Shown here in pieces: positions 1 through 7,784 of a stretch of 64,000 nt of DNA. The DNA comes from Gp6-AA40 sp035263125. Lineage in GTDB: Bacteria > Acidobacteriota > Vicinamibacteria > Vicinamibacterales > UBA2999. Made by a program: the position numbers and the translations under genes. Positions within the stretch are counted from its first letter, which is position 1. The number at the start of each line of letters is the position of its first letter. Under the pieces are notes generated by a model. That model saw nothing but the letters and a program-made list of their open reading frames with translations. It was not told the DNA's origin and made no database searches. The stretch is from the NCBI GenBank assembly GCA_035263125.1, contig DATFRP010000097.1, positions 1 to 64,000 on the forward strand. The letters run 5' to 3'.

Positions 1-230
1 GACGCGCGATCCAAGTAGAAGTTCTTCGTCGTGAAGAGATCCACCTTGAGCGGCGTGACCCCGGCAGGCGGCGTGGTCGATGTGGGCGCCGCCCCGCGTC
101 CGCGTCCGCCGCCACGCCCTTGACCACCTCCGCCGGCTTGCTGCGCGCCAATGTCGTCCCCGAGCGCAACCCCGAGCGCGAGCGACGCTGCCAGAGCCGC
201 CGCTGCGGTTGTGATGCGTACCGTACCCAT
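1..230 (-). CDS. Secreted protein, N-terminal part only (runs off the window)
   Basis: Read on the minus strand from ATG at 230. About 30 residues look like a signal peptide (basic start MGTVRITT, then an Ala/Leu-rich core, then AQQA). A Gly/Arg-rich low-complexity stretch (GGGGQGRGGGRGRG) follows, then a conserved-looking segment VTPLKVDLFTTKNFYLDRA at the window edge. The last segment resembles the start of secreted hypothetical proteins that I associate with Acidobacteria, but no function is known to me. A purine-rich GAGGAG lies about 9 nt upstream of the ATG, which supports this start. The C-terminal part lies outside the window, so length and domains cannot be judged. Confidence 0.6.
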   Translation of the reverse strand, partial: MGTVRITTAAAALAASLALGVALGDDIGAQQAGGGGQGRGGGRGRGAAPTSTTPPAGVTPLKVDLFTTKNFYLDRA

Positions 231-337
231 GAAAACGTGCTCCTCGTATCTATACGCCGCTACAAAGTTGGCGCGCCGATACGCTACCACGCATAGCCAC
301 ACTTTCCCCTATACTCAGCACCGGGGAGGGGCGGCAC

Positions 338-586
338 GTGACGCTACTTCTGTTTGGCGTGTTGGGCTTTGCTCTCGGTTATCGCCTCGGGATGAGTCGA
401 CGAGGCTTCGTTACGCTTGCGATCGTTTCGATCGGGGCCTCGATCGCGCAGGTCGGTCATCTGCTGACCACGACCGAACGCTCCGCCATGACGATGTTGC
501 CGCTGGTCGTGGGTACTGTGATCGTTTCGACGATGTTGCTGGGCGCGCTCGTACGACGTCCATCGCTTCCGTCGCGTACGGCCTGA
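338..586 (+). CDS. Small two-to-three-helix membrane protein
   Basis: 82 residues from a GTG start, preceded by GGGGAGGGG about 6 nt upstream, a good Shine-Dalgarno. The sequence is mostly hydrophobic: helices near residues 2-18, 25-45 and 52-70, separated by short basic loops (RLGMSRR), with a basic tail. No catalytic motif is visible and I do not recognise a family. It is divergent from the secreted protein at 1-230 and ends just before the DUF3052 gene, so both may share a transcript. It could be a small inner-membrane protein of unknown role. The ribosome site and clean hydrophobic pattern argue that it is real. Confidence 0.55.
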   Translation: MTLLLFGVLGFALGYRLGMSRRGFVTLAIVSIGASIAQVGHLLTTTERSAMTMLPLVVGTVIVSTMLLGALVRRPSLPSRTA

Positions 587-619
587 TTGAGGCCGACGGG
601 TCAGAAGCGATCGCCAGGC

Positions 620-1021
620 GTGGCCGGTTATTCAAGAACTCCTCTCGCCAAGAAGCTTGGTCTGAAGGACGGTCTCACTGTTCTTGTGACAGGTGCACCC
701 GATGGCTACCGGAAGCGGCTTGATGCGCCACGATCCGTGCGCTTAGTCTCCAAGCTGTCGGCCGATGTGAACCTCGTGCAGGTCTTCACGACGCGACGAG
801 CGCAGCTGGCGCACGCGCTCGCCGGCTATCGTCAATCGCTCGCGCCCGATGCAGTCGTCTGGGTGTCGTGGCCGAAGAAATCGTCGAAGGTGCCGACCGA
901 TATCACCGAAGACACCGTGCGCGAGATCGCGCTGCCGCTTGGCTTCGTCGACGTGAAAGTGTGCGCCGTCGACGACGTGTGGTCGGGGCTGAAGCTCGTG
1001 GTTCGAAAGGAGCTTCGATGA
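620..1021 (+). CDS. DUF3052 family protein
   Basis: The protein begins (V/M)AGYSRTPLAKKLGLKDG, the usual start of DUF3052 proteins, so I place the start at GTG 620; the frame is open back to a TTG at 587 but those 11 residues look non-native. It is about 133 residues, a normal length. It has alternating strands and helices with the segments VVWVSWPKKSS and TEDTVREIALPLGFVDVKVCAVDDVWSGLKL, typical of the family, whose biochemical function is not established. There is no obvious Shine-Dalgarno. It follows the small membrane protein by about 33 nt and converges with the operon ending at 1034. Confidence 0.85.
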   Translation: MAGYSRTPLAKKLGLKDGLTVLVTGAPDGYRKRLDAPRSVRLVSKLSADVNLVQVFTTRRAQLAHALAGYRQSLAPDAVVWVSWPKKSSKVPTDITEDTVREIALPLGFVDVKVCAVDDVWSGLKLVVRKELR

Positions 1022-1033
1022 GCGTGCCGACCT

Positions 1034-2383
1034 TCAGCGAGCGGGATTGAGCATCACGCGGACGCCGACATCGGGAGCGGGAAGCGTGCCCGGTGCCCGG
1101 CCTCTCGGAAGATCGGGCACGAGCTTGCCGCCATCGTCCTTCCCGTTGCGCCCGATGCTGTAGACCACGTACCCGGCATCGCGGCGTGAGAAGAGCAGCG
1201 ACTTTCCGGTGAAGGGATCCAGTGTCTGGTCCTCGCCTGGACTCGCGATGTCGCTGAGCGAAGAAGGAAGGAGTCCGCGAGCGCGGCGATAGCGCTCGAT
1301 CGCGATGACCAGCCGCGCGCAACGGACCGCGGCGACGGCTTCTGCGTTGCGCACTGTTTCGTCGCGGAAGACCGAGACCATTCTCGAGGCGGCCACGAAG
1401 TGAAAGACCTCCGGCACCATCGTTCGTCGCTCCGTGATGCGGTTCATCGTGTCGATGCGGTCGGGCCACGGACGTCGCGCCGCAGCGATCGCCTGTGATG
1501 CCGTCTGTAATCGCATAACGGCATGATGCCGGAGCAGAGGACGCAGCAGAGGACCGATGATGATAAACCCGCGGTACCCTCGCCCCTCCCACATCGCACG
1601 AAACTCCCCGTGCATCGACAGGGCGGCTCCTCGTATCGCACGCTCGAGCGCGTCCGTGGTGTACGTCTCGGCCAGAGCACGATCGAGTTCCGAGAGCCGA
1701 TCATCACCCACCGCCCGAGCCGCGAGGATGCCGATATCGGATGCGATCTCCTGAACCTGACGCGTTCGCAGCATGTGAAGGATGAGCCGTTCCTCGTCGA
1801 ACGCCCGGAGCGAACGAATCCTGTCCAGCAACATGCGCGCGGCGCCATCGCCTTGACCGTTGATGGCACGATTGATCGTCTCGAGGCCGGCGAGCCGGTT
1901 TACGTCGATGAGTCCGGAGACGCGGTAGTTGAAGTCCGTCCCAGGCGTGAACCCGTCGAAGGGTAATTCGCTCGCCCGCGACAGCAGATCGAAGATACCG
2001 CGGCCCGCTTCGATTTCTCTCGATGCGTAGGAGAGCGCCTCCTTGCTGGGAGCCTCTCCGCGTGCGAGCGCATCGCGAATTCCGGTCGCGACGTCGACAA
2101 GCGGACTATTGGGCCCGGCCTGAATGCGCTGCCTCGGTGCCAGCGAAACCGCGAGAATGGACGCAGCTGCGTAGTACTTCCCCGCGCCTCGGCCGCTGCC
2201 CGCTGGCGGTATCTCCATCGGAACCGGAGAGCCGGCTACCAGAGCGAGCGCGCGATCGAGACGTTGCGTTTCGATCGCATCCCAGACCTGCCACGCGGCG
2301 ATCAGCAGCAACACGGGCACAACCCACATCGCCATCCGCCTGATGCTGCGCCGGACGCGAGGAGGTGTCAGTTCGTCTGCCAC
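1034..2383 (-). CDS. Membrane-anchored hypothetical protein in the sigma-factor operon
   Basis: 449 residues. A basic N-terminus is followed by one transmembrane segment (about residues 17-36, MAMWVVPVLLLIAAW), leaving a large extracytoplasmic, mostly helical part. The C-terminal 60 residues read DPFTGKSLLF...GYVVYSIGRNGKDDGG, reminiscent of the end of pseudopilin-like proteins (a D-P-F/W-G, Y-S-x-G-x-D/N-G pattern), but there is no prepilin signal, so I do not call it a pilin. The start overlaps the end of the anti-sigma-like gene by 16 nt, so it is translationally coupled as the third gene of the 3209-to-1034 operon. It may be a target or sensor of that regulatory pair. Confidence 0.7.
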   Translation of the reverse strand: MADELTPPRVRRSIRRMAMWVVPVLLLIAAWQVWDAIETQRLDRALALVAGSPVPMEIPPAGSGRGAGKYYAAASILAVSLAPRQRIQAGPNSPLVDVATGIRDALARGEAPSKEALSYASREIEAGRGIFDLLSRASELPFDGFTPGTDFNYRVSGLIDVNRLAGLETINRAINGQGDGAARMLLDRIRSLRAFDEERLILHMLRTRQVQEIASDIGILAARAVGDDRLSELDRALAETYTTDALERAIRGAALSMHGEFRAMWEGRGYRGFIIIGPLLRPLLRHHAVMRLQTASQAIAAARRPWPDRIDTMNRITERRTMVPEVFHFVAASRMVSVFRDETVRNAEAVAAVRCARLVIAIERYRRARGLLPSSLSDIASPGEDQTLDPFTGKSLLFSRRDAGYVVYSIGRNGKDDGGKLVPDLPRGRAPGTLPAPDVGVRVMLNPAR

Positions 2384-2712
2384 GAGTCCTCCGCGAGCAC
2401 GACGAGAGGATCTTTTTGAGGAGTGACCGGCACTATCAACTCCGCCCGCGCGGCCGCGTACACATCGCCTCCCAGCATCTCGGTGATCAACGCGATCTGG
2501 CTCGCTCGAACGGGATCAGGGGGCGTGTCGACGCTGCCAACATGAAACGCGATCCACGCCGCGAGTATGGTGACCGCGGCGGCCGGACCCCACAACCACT
2601 CGAATCGGCCAGGCGGTTCGACAGCGACCCCGATCGCAGGTCCAAGTCCGCTCGGCGGATCGACGACGCGATACCGACGGAGGGCGTCTTCGATGTCGCG
2701 ATCGTTCAGCAT
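2368..2712 (-). CDS. Small single-pass protein, probable anti-sigma factor
   Basis: 114 residues. The N-terminal 40 residues are cytoplasmic-type (LNDRDIEDALRRYRVVDPPSGL), followed by one transmembrane helix (about 41-62, WLWGPAAAVTILAAWIAFHVG) and a short outer domain. It overlaps the ECF sigma gene by 7 nt and the next gene by 16 nt, the arrangement expected for a sigma/anti-sigma pair. There is no HxxxCxxC zinc motif, so if it is an anti-sigma factor it is not of the ZAS type. The call rests on context and topology, not sequence similarity. Confidence 0.6.
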   Translation of the reverse strand: MLNDRDIEDALRRYRVVDPPSGLGPAIGVAVEPPGRFEWLWGPAAAVTILAAWIAFHVGSVDTPPDPVRASQIALITEMLGGDVYAAARAELIVPVTPQKDPLVVLAEDSWQTN

Positions 2713-3209
2713 GACTGTTCGCCTGGCGCGAGCGCGCGCCGAAGTGCCTCGATGGCGTAGCGGTAGCGACTGCCGGCAGTGTTGATGCCGATGCCACAGC
2801 GATCGGCGATCTCCTGGAACGTCATCCCCTCGAACACCTTCAGATACACGACCTCGCGTTGTTCAGCCGGGAGTCGTCGCAATACCTCGTCGATCAACAC
2901 GCGCTCCTCTTCGCTCGCGTCTGCGGATGCAGGTTCGATCAGTCCGACCCGCGGTTCTCCGGCCGCTCGGAAAGGACCGCCTCGCCGTCGTCGCAGCATG
3001 CTGTAGCACGTGTTGCGCAGCGTCGTGGCCAGATACGCGAACGAGATGTCCGACATCGATCGGTGCTTGAATGCACGGGCGAGTTGCACGAACACATCCT
3101 GCACCGCGTCTTCAGCCGCGGTGCGATCCGCCAGCAGCAGCACGGCGTAGCGATAGAGCCGCGGCCCGTGAGCGGCATACAGCGCAGCGATGGTGTCGTT
3201 CGTCAGCAC
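2706..3209 (-). CDS. ECF-family RNA polymerase sigma factor
   Basis: 167 residues. Sigma-70 region 2 spans about residues 8-80, with the promoter-melting part DAVQDVFVQLARAF and the downstream SFAYLATTLRNTCYSMLRRRR. Region 4 spans about 108-160 (RLPAEQREVVYLKVFEGMTFQEIADRCGIGINTAGSRYRYAIEALR), a clear helix-turn-helix. The start is GTG at 3209. It is first in an operon with the single-pass protein and the 449-residue membrane protein, all with overlapping ends, so it is probably regulated post-translationally by the downstream product. The 170-nt upstream gap holds nested inverted repeats (see 3235-3286). Its target promoters cannot be told from this window. Confidence 0.9.
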   Translation of the reverse strand: MLTNDTIAALYAAHGPRLYRYAVLLLADRTAAEDAVQDVFVQLARAFKHRSMSDISFAYLATTLRNTCYSMLRRRRGGPFRAAGEPRVGLIEPASADASEEERVLIDEVLRRLPAEQREVVYLKVFEGMTFQEIADRCGIGINTAGSRYRYAIEALRRALAPGEQSC

Positions 3210-3234
3210 GGAACGCCGGACACTACGCTACCTG

Positions 3235-3286
3235 GTCCGCCTCCCGCCTTCGCGATTCGCACTATGGCGGGCAAGGAAGCCGGACC
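3235..3286. repeat. Nested GC hairpin upstream of the sigma-factor operon
   Basis: The outer arms GGTCCG and CGGACC enclose CCCGCC ... GGCGGG, and the right edge continues CCTAC, the reverse of the GTAGG flank found beside other hairpins of this window. It looks like a member of the GTAGG hairpin family with extra sequence between the arms. It lies in the upstream region of the minus-strand sigma gene. Confidence 0.4.
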
Positions 3287-3380
3287 CTACGTACAACGAC
3301 TACCTATAAACGCTCGACCGGACGGATTTTGTCTAAGCGTCCCTTGGTTGGCGTGATTCGGGCGTCACGGACGGCGTGGA

Positions 3381-3935
3381 TTAGAAATCGAGAATCTGCT
3401 GCAGGCTCAACGAGAAATCCGGCAGCACGCTTGAAGTGATCGGTTCGGTCTTGCCTGTGAGCCGCCGCTCGTGGATTCGCTGTTCATCGAACGTGACGAC
3501 GACGAGCCGCTTCTGATCCTGGTGGACCAGCCAGCACTCGCGGACGCCATACTCGGCAAACCACTGCAGATGTTCTTCCGTGCGTCCGATTCGAGGATGT
3601 GGAGACAACACTTCGACGAGCAGATCGGGGGCACCGCGGACGCGATCCTGGACGATCCACTCGCGAGCATTCGAGATGAACATCAAATCCGGCTGCACCA
3701 CGAGGGCCTTGACCGGGTCGAGCACCACGTCCAGAGGCGAGAGCCAGACCTCTCCGAGCCTCCGCTCGATGACATGCGCTCGCAACGCCATGAAGAGTTG
3801 AGCGACCGCAGACTGATGGCGTGGCGTAGGGGCCTCCGCAACGTGCAGGATCCCGTACACCAGTTCCGCCGGCAGTACCGTCTCGGGCGTCCTGAGGTAC
3901 TCGTCGACCGTCATCAACGATCGTGCCGCAGCCAT
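3381..3935 (-). CDS. Uma2 family (DUF820) restriction-endonuclease-fold protein
   Basis: 184 residues from the ATG at 3935, which has a perfect AGAAGGAG seven nt upstream; the frame is open further to 3992, but that start has no ribosome site. It contains MTVDEYLRTPE, the PDLMFIS strand and GAPDLLVEVLSP, with YGVRECWLVHQDQKRLVVV: the PD-(D/E)xK core of Uma2/DUF820 proteins (acidic PD...ExL). The family is abundant in cyanobacteria and Acidobacteria; its cellular role is unproven. It is a single gene, downstream of and co-directional with the M1 peptidase. Confidence 0.85.
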   Translation of the reverse strand: MAAARSLMTVDEYLRTPETVLPAELVYGILHVAEAPTPRHQSAVAQLFMALRAHVIERRLGEVWLSPLDVVLDPVKALVVQPDLMFISNAREWIVQDRVRGAPDLLVEVLSPHPRIGRTEEHLQWFAEYGVRECWLVHQDQKRLVVVTFDEQRIHERRLTGKTEPITSSVLPDFSLSLQQILDF

Positions 3936-4010
3936 CGGTTTGCTCCTTCTCACTTGCACGACGACGATGCCATCGTCGTCAGAAAAGTGCAAGCCCCTGG
4001 TTTGCCACTG

Positions 4011-5915
4011 TCAGGGCGTGGGTTGAGCGGTCCGACGCAATACACCCTCGACGCCGTCTTTCGTCATCGGGTGATAGCCGTCTCGTGCCCTCGCGTAGAT
4101 CTCTGAGGCCAGCGCTTTTCCAGCCGCCGTGCCCGCGAGATCGCGATAGAGCGGCACGATCAGCTTTCGGCGGCCGATGCGGATCATGTAGCGCTCCATC
4201 GCGGGGAACGCTGCGGTGTAGTGATTGGCGATCGCGAGGCGATACCAGACGTGCGCGATCTCGGCGTTCTGCGATTCGGTGAGCGTGAACCTGCGGTCGA
4301 GAGCCGACAACCGTGCCGGTTCCATGCGCCGCGGCAGCGAGTCGATGAAATGGATCCACTCCTGCGTCGACCACTTCGACGCGTTGGTCGCGAGCGCGTC
4401 GATCGATCCGCCACCGAGCCACGCGTCGCGCGCCTGCTCGACTTTCGTGAAGGCATCCGACTGTGGAAGCACGGCGAATGCCGGGATGCTCTCGGTGTGC
4501 AGCCACTCCTGGATTTGCGCATCGGTGACGACGCCCGGCCGTGTTGCGAGCAGGTGTTCGTGCAGGAACGTCAGGAACTGCTGCGTCGTCGCGCTCTTGA
4601 ACGCGTGCTCGTCGAACCACTGGCGAAGGAACCGATCGAACGCGTTTCGGCCAACCTTCGACTCGAGAAAGGTCAGGAAGAGCGCGCCCTGCTCGTATGG
4701 CACTCTCGATGTCGCGTCGTCAGGGTCGCGTCCTGCGAGGTCGGGCTGCAGCGTACGGTCGCCGGGATGCTCGGCGACGGCGCGATCTTCCTTGAGATCG
4801 CGGACGCCGATCGCCGCTTCCATCTGTGCGAACGCCCTTCCGTACAACACCTCGACGATGCGGCGTTCGAGATACGTCGTGAACCCTTCGTTGAGCCAGA
4901 AGTCGGTCCACGTCGCGTTGGTGACGAGGTTGCCCGACCAGGAGTGGGCCAGTTCGTGCGCGACGAGCGAGACCAGCGACCTGTCGCCGACGATAACGGT
5001 TGGCGTTGCAAAGGTGAGGCGCGGGTTTTCCATGCCACCGAACGGGAACGAGGGCGGCAACACGAGGAGATCGTACCGGCCCCATCGGTATCGGCCGTAG
5101 AGCGCCTCGGTCGCCTTCATCATCTTCTCGGTGTCTTCGAATTCGTGCGCTGCCGCATCGACGACCGAAGGCTCGGCCCACACGCCCGTTCGTTCGCTCA
5201 TCGACTTGAACGCGAGATCGCCGACGGCGAGCGCGATCAGATACGACGGGATGGGCTGCGGCATCCGGAAGTGAAACAGGCCGCCCCCCGTCTCACCAGA
5301 CGTCTTCTCCGCGGCCATCACCGCGACCAGGTCTCTGGACGTGTGAATGGTGGCATCGTAGGTCGCCCGCACACCCGGCAGATCTTGAAGAGGGATGAAC
5401 GAGCGCGCCTGGATTGCCTGTGCCTGGCTGAAGAGGAACGGGTGCTTCCTGCCGGCGGTCTGCGCCGGCGTGAGCCACTGCAGTCCTTTCGCCGATGGTG
5501 ACGACGAGTACGTGATGCGCACGCGATCGGCGCCCTTCGGCATCGCGATTCGAAGCGCGCTGCCGAATGCCGGCGTCGCAGGATCGAGTCGATACGAGGC
5601 GCTCTTCCAACCGCTGTCTCCAGCAGCTGCCTCGATACCGCGAATCGTGAGGTCGCGCGTGTCGAGGACGAGCTCGGTCGCGTTGGCATTCCGCCGATCA
5701 AGGCGCAGCTCCGCGGTGCCCGACAGCGTCCGTGCATCGAAATCGGCCGTCAGGTCGAGCACCAGATGCTTGATCACGAACGCGTCGGTGTTCGCGTAGC
5801 TCGACGGATCGTGGGGGATTGGCGCGGGCGCTGGAATGGCCACGGGCTTCTCGTTGCAGGCGATCGCGAGAATGACGGCCGCGCCTAGTGCGATGACACG
5901 GCTGATGAACGACAT
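4011..5915 (-). CDS. M1 family zinc aminopeptidase, lipoprotein (leukotriene A4 hydrolase-like)
   Basis: 634 residues. A lipoprotein signal at residues 1-20 ends in the lipobox AIAC, so the mature enzyme is probably membrane-anchored outside the cytoplasm. The substrate-binding motif GGMENP is near residues 292-297, zinc ligands HELAH near 318-322, and the third ligand in NEGFTTYLE about 20 residues later: the full M1 metallopeptidase signature. The overall layout (N-terminal beta domain, catalytic domain, C-terminal helical domain) and PSFPFGGMENP fit the leukotriene A4 hydrolase/aminopeptidase B branch. It likely trims N-terminal residues from peptides. A minus-strand TATAAT at 5936-5931 sits about 15 nt upstream of the start. 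Confidence 0.92.
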   Translation of the reverse strand: MSFISRVIALGAAVILAIACNEKPVAIPAPAPIPHDPSSYANTDAFVIKHLVLDLTADFDARTLSGTAELRLDRRNANATELVLDTRDLTIRGIEAAAGDSGWKSASYRLDPATPAFGSALRIAMPKGADRVRITYSSSPSAKGLQWLTPAQTAGRKHPFLFSQAQAIQARSFIPLQDLPGVRATYDATIHTSRDLVAVMAAEKTSGETGGGLFHFRMPQPIPSYLIALAVGDLAFKSMSERTGVWAEPSVVDAAAHEFEDTEKMMKATEALYGRYRWGRYDLLVLPPSFPFGGMENPRLTFATPTVIVGDRSLVSLVAHELAHSWSGNLVTNATWTDFWLNEGFTTYLERRIVEVLYGRAFAQMEAAIGVRDLKEDRAVAEHPGDRTLQPDLAGRDPDDATSRVPYEQGALFLTFLESKVGRNAFDRFLRQWFDEHAFKSATTQQFLTFLHEHLLATRPGVVTDAQIQEWLHTESIPAFAVLPQSDAFTKVEQARDAWLGGGSIDALATNASKWSTQEWIHFIDSLPRRMEPARLSALDRRFTLTESQNAEIAHVWYRLAIANHYTAAFPAMERYMIRIGRRKLIVPLYRDLAGTAAGKALASEIYARARDGYHPMTKDGVEGVLRRTAQPTP

Positions 5916-5930
5916 GGGGACACTAACAGG

Positions 5931-5936
5931 ATTATA
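5931..5936 (-). promoter_or_regulatory. Probable -10 box of the M1 peptidase gene
   Basis: A perfect TATAAT on the minus strand, 15 nt upstream of the ATG at 5915. The sequence immediately upstream (its spacer and -35 region) consists of TGATTCC heptad repeats, so the repeat array forms part of the promoter. No consensus -35 is visible. Confidence 0.5.
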
Positions 5937-5974
5937 AGGAATCAGGAATCAGGAATCAGGAATCAGGAAGCAGG
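5937..5974. repeat. Tandem heptad array (GGAATCA)n
   Basis: About five near-perfect copies of the 7-bp unit GGAATCA, the last degraded to GGAAGCA, between the TIGR03435 gene and the M1 gene (both minus strand). The same unit recurs as an inverted pair at 21174-21245. Confidence 0.85.
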
Positions 5975-5979
5975 CGGCC

Positions 5980-6846
5980 TCAGTTCTCGCTCGGTCGCTC
6001 CACGCGATCGATGACGATCACATCCGTCGGGACACGCTGCGACTCGAGCTTGAGCCCGAGTTGTTCCTGCAGCGCGGTGAACAGGGACGGTGCATCGGGA
6101 GAAAGAGGGAGCGGCACCGGGCCCTGGAATTCCATCTGGTACATCAGGTCGATGTCGAAGAGTCCCTTGAGATTCGTTCGGTCGACGATCGGCCGGCGGA
6201 GGATTCGAGAGAAGTAGATCGCGAATTGCTCCATCGTGACCATACGGGCCGACAGATAGCCCGGCGCCAGAAGCGCGCCGCACTTCGACAGCATCGTTCC
6301 GGCCGTCAAAGGAACCGTCGTGTCGCCGGGGGGCGGCGGTGGTGGAGGAGGGGGTAGGGAGAGGTCTCGGGGCGCTCGGATGGGCGCACACTGCGCGCCT
6401 GAGGGACGAAGGTCGCGCGTCTCTGCACGTCCGCTCGATATGAGCATGAACCCTGGCAGGTATCGCTGCTCGATGTGGATCGCGAGCTTGAAACGATCCG
6501 TGAGAAGCGTGCGCAGCATGAATCGAGCGGTGTCCGCCGTGACGCCGGGTCCGGTCTTCGCCTCGATCATGAAACGATCCAGGTCGGCCCAGCCGGGCCC
6601 GCCTGCAATCTGCACGTCCTCGACGAGGTATGCCGCTCGGATCAGCTCGCGCACGGTGGCGTTCGGTGAGATGAAACGCTCGCCGCGGACCATCTGAACA
6701 TGGAGGCCGCTGCCCGACGGGTTCCGCCGGATCGATGCCGTTTCGAACGCGGGCACTGCCGGTGCCTGCGCGCGCAACACCAGTGTCGATTCCCACGCGA
6801 GGCCGACGACGATCAACGCTGCGGCGCGAGACGTTCGATTGATCAT
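5980..6846 (-). CDS. TIGR03435 family protein (acidobacterial secreted/membrane protein)
   Basis: 288 residues with an N-terminal signal or anchor (AAALIVVGLAWESTLVLRAQA). The body has the family's pattern: FETASIRRNPSG, then ISPNATVRELIRAAYLVEDVQIAGGPGW, MLRTLLTDRFKLAIH and a C-terminal LFTALQEQLGLKLESQRVPTDVIVIDRVERPSEN. TIGR03435 is strongly expanded in soil Acidobacteria and has no known function. It carries nine consecutive prolines mid-protein. It overlaps the preceding poly-proline membrane protein by 4 nt (ATGA), so it is the last gene of the PadR operon (7636 to 5980). Confidence 0.9.
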   Translation of the reverse strand: MINRTSRAAALIVVGLAWESTLVLRAQAPAVPAFETASIRRNPSGSGLHVQMVRGERFISPNATVRELIRAAYLVEDVQIAGGPGWADLDRFMIEAKTGPGVTADTARFMLRTLLTDRFKLAIHIEQRYLPGFMLISSGRAETRDLRPSGAQCAPIRAPRDLSLPPPPPPPPPGDTTVPLTAGTMLSKCGALLAPGYLSARMVTMEQFAIYFSRILRRPIVDRTNLKGLFDIDLMYQMEFQGPVPLPLSPDAPSLFTALQEQLGLKLESQRVPTDVIVIDRVERPSEN

Positions 6847-7274
6847 GGCGTTCTCTCGAGAGATCGTCGCGGTGGCGGCGGCGGTGGCGGAGGAGGGGGC
6901 GGCTCGGCGTAGAGGTCGACGCGAACGAGCGGTGCCGGTGCGGGAAGGCCGACGACACGCGTCGTGGTGTAGATCCAGAGCAGGCCCACCGCGACCGCGG
7001 CGGCGGCAATGCTGATGACCGCCCGAAGCCCGATGATGCCCACCGTGAGCTGCGCCGCGCGCCAGCTCACATCGTCGGGAATGCCGCGCACGAGACGGGT
7101 GAGCACGTGAATCGCGTGTACAGTACCGCCATCGCGCTCGCTGTCATGCTCGAACTCCCAGAGATCCGAGTCGATCTCGCCGCGACGGAGATCGCGCGTG
7201 AATGCGGGCAGCCGCCACGTGTAGAGGCGCGTCCACGCGCGCACGATCGCATTGGCGCCGTCGAGCGGTGTCAT
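6843..7274 (-). CDS. Single-pass membrane protein with an 11-proline tail
   Basis: 143 residues. The N-terminal 70 are soluble and helical (RAWTRLYTWRLPAFTRDLRRGEIDSDLWEFEHD), a pattern also found near PadR-controlled permease genes; then come hydrophobic segments near 75-95 and 97-115, and a C-terminal run of eleven prolines followed by RRSLERTP. It overlaps PadR by 4 nt at its start and the TIGR03435 gene by 4 nt at its end, so the three are translationally coupled. The proline codons are varied, so the run is not a simple DNA slippage repeat. No function is known to me. Confidence 0.75.
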   Translation of the reverse strand: MTPLDGANAIVRAWTRLYTWRLPAFTRDLRRGEIDSDLWEFEHDSERDGGTVHAIHVLTRLVRGIPDDVSWRAAQLTVGIIGLRAVISIAAAAVAVGLLWIYTTTRVVGLPAPAPLVRVDLYAEPPPPPPPPPPPRRSLERTP

Positions 7275-7636
7275 GCGGTGGCCGGCTTTCGTCTGCGCAC
7301 ACGTCTGCGTGATGTGGCGGCCTCGGCCTTGCGCGCCTCGTCGAGTGCGGACTCTCCTGCTGCGGTGAGCGAGTACAGCCGGCGGCCAGGCCGATTCTCA
7401 CGAGCCGGGACTTCGGGGTCCTCCCAACGACTCTCGAGCAGGCCCATGCTTTCGAGCCGTCCGAGCGCGCGATAGAGCGTGCCGTAGGCGGTCAGCAGTT
7501 TGTGATCGGCGACGTCGCTGAGACGCTTGGCGATCTCGTAGCCATGAAACTCGCGCGTGCCCCGGACCAGCAGATTCGCGGCACAGGTGCAGATTGCGAT
7601 CTCGAGGGGGACCAGGCCACCAGGCTTCCGACGCAT
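7271..7636 (-). CDS. PadR family transcriptional regulator
   Basis: 121 residues. A winged helix (about residues 8-85) reads LEIAICTCAANLLVRGTREFHGYEIAKRLSD...LLTAYGTLYRALGRLESMGLLESRWED, the PadR signature (GYEI, then GTLYRALxRLExxGLL). The end RRLYSLTAAGESALDEA closes the wing and begins the dimer helix, with a basic tail. It probably represses its own operon (two downstream coupled genes): a near-perfect 39-bp palindrome at 7651-7689 covers the spacer and -35 box of its promoter. The ATG at 7636 lies only a few nt after the predicted transcription start. Confidence 0.93.
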   Translation of the reverse strand: MRRKPGGLVPLEIAICTCAANLLVRGTREFHGYEIAKRLSDVADHKLLTAYGTLYRALGRLESMGLLESRWEDPEVPARENRPGRRLYSLTAAGESALDEARKAEAATSRRRVRRRKPATA

Positions 7637-7644
7637 GGCCGTTG

Positions 7645-7673
7645 ATTATGAGCAGATATATGCTCATTGTCAA
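7645..7673 (-). promoter_or_regulatory. PadR operon promoter (TTGACA, 17-bp spacer, CATAAT)
   Basis: On the minus strand a perfect -35 TTGACA (7673-7668) is followed after exactly 17 bp by CATAAT (7650-7645, five of six bases matching the consensus). The expected start point is around 7638, at most a few nt before the ATG at 7636, so the message would be leaderless or nearly so. Confidence 0.7.
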
Positions 7674-7692
7674 TGTGCATATATCTGCTTAT
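7648..7692. promoter_or_regulatory. Operator palindrome, probable PadR binding site
   Basis: The arms AGCAGATATATGC (7651-7663) and GCATATATCTGCT (7677-7689) are perfectly complementary. The middle continues as CATTG-T-CAATG with one mismatch, and the palindrome extends outwards by AT/AT after one more mismatch, giving about 45 bp of near-perfect dyad centred on 7670. It overlaps the -35 and spacer of the PadR promoter, the position expected for an autorepressor. Confidence 0.75.
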
Positions 7693-7704
7693 TCGAAGAC
7701 GGAC

Positions 7705-7728
7705 GGTCCGGCTAACGCCGGACCCTAC
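7705..7728. repeat. GC hairpin, GTAGG family
   Basis: GGTCCGGC (7705-7712), loop TAAC, GCCGGACC (7717-7724), then CTAC; read on the minus strand it is GTAG followed by the hairpin. It lies between the divergent PadR and lyase genes. Confidence 0.75.
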
Positions 7729-7784
7729 GAGCATCCTATCGTCACCCATACAACCCGCCTCGGTTGGGCCCGTACCATGGCGGA

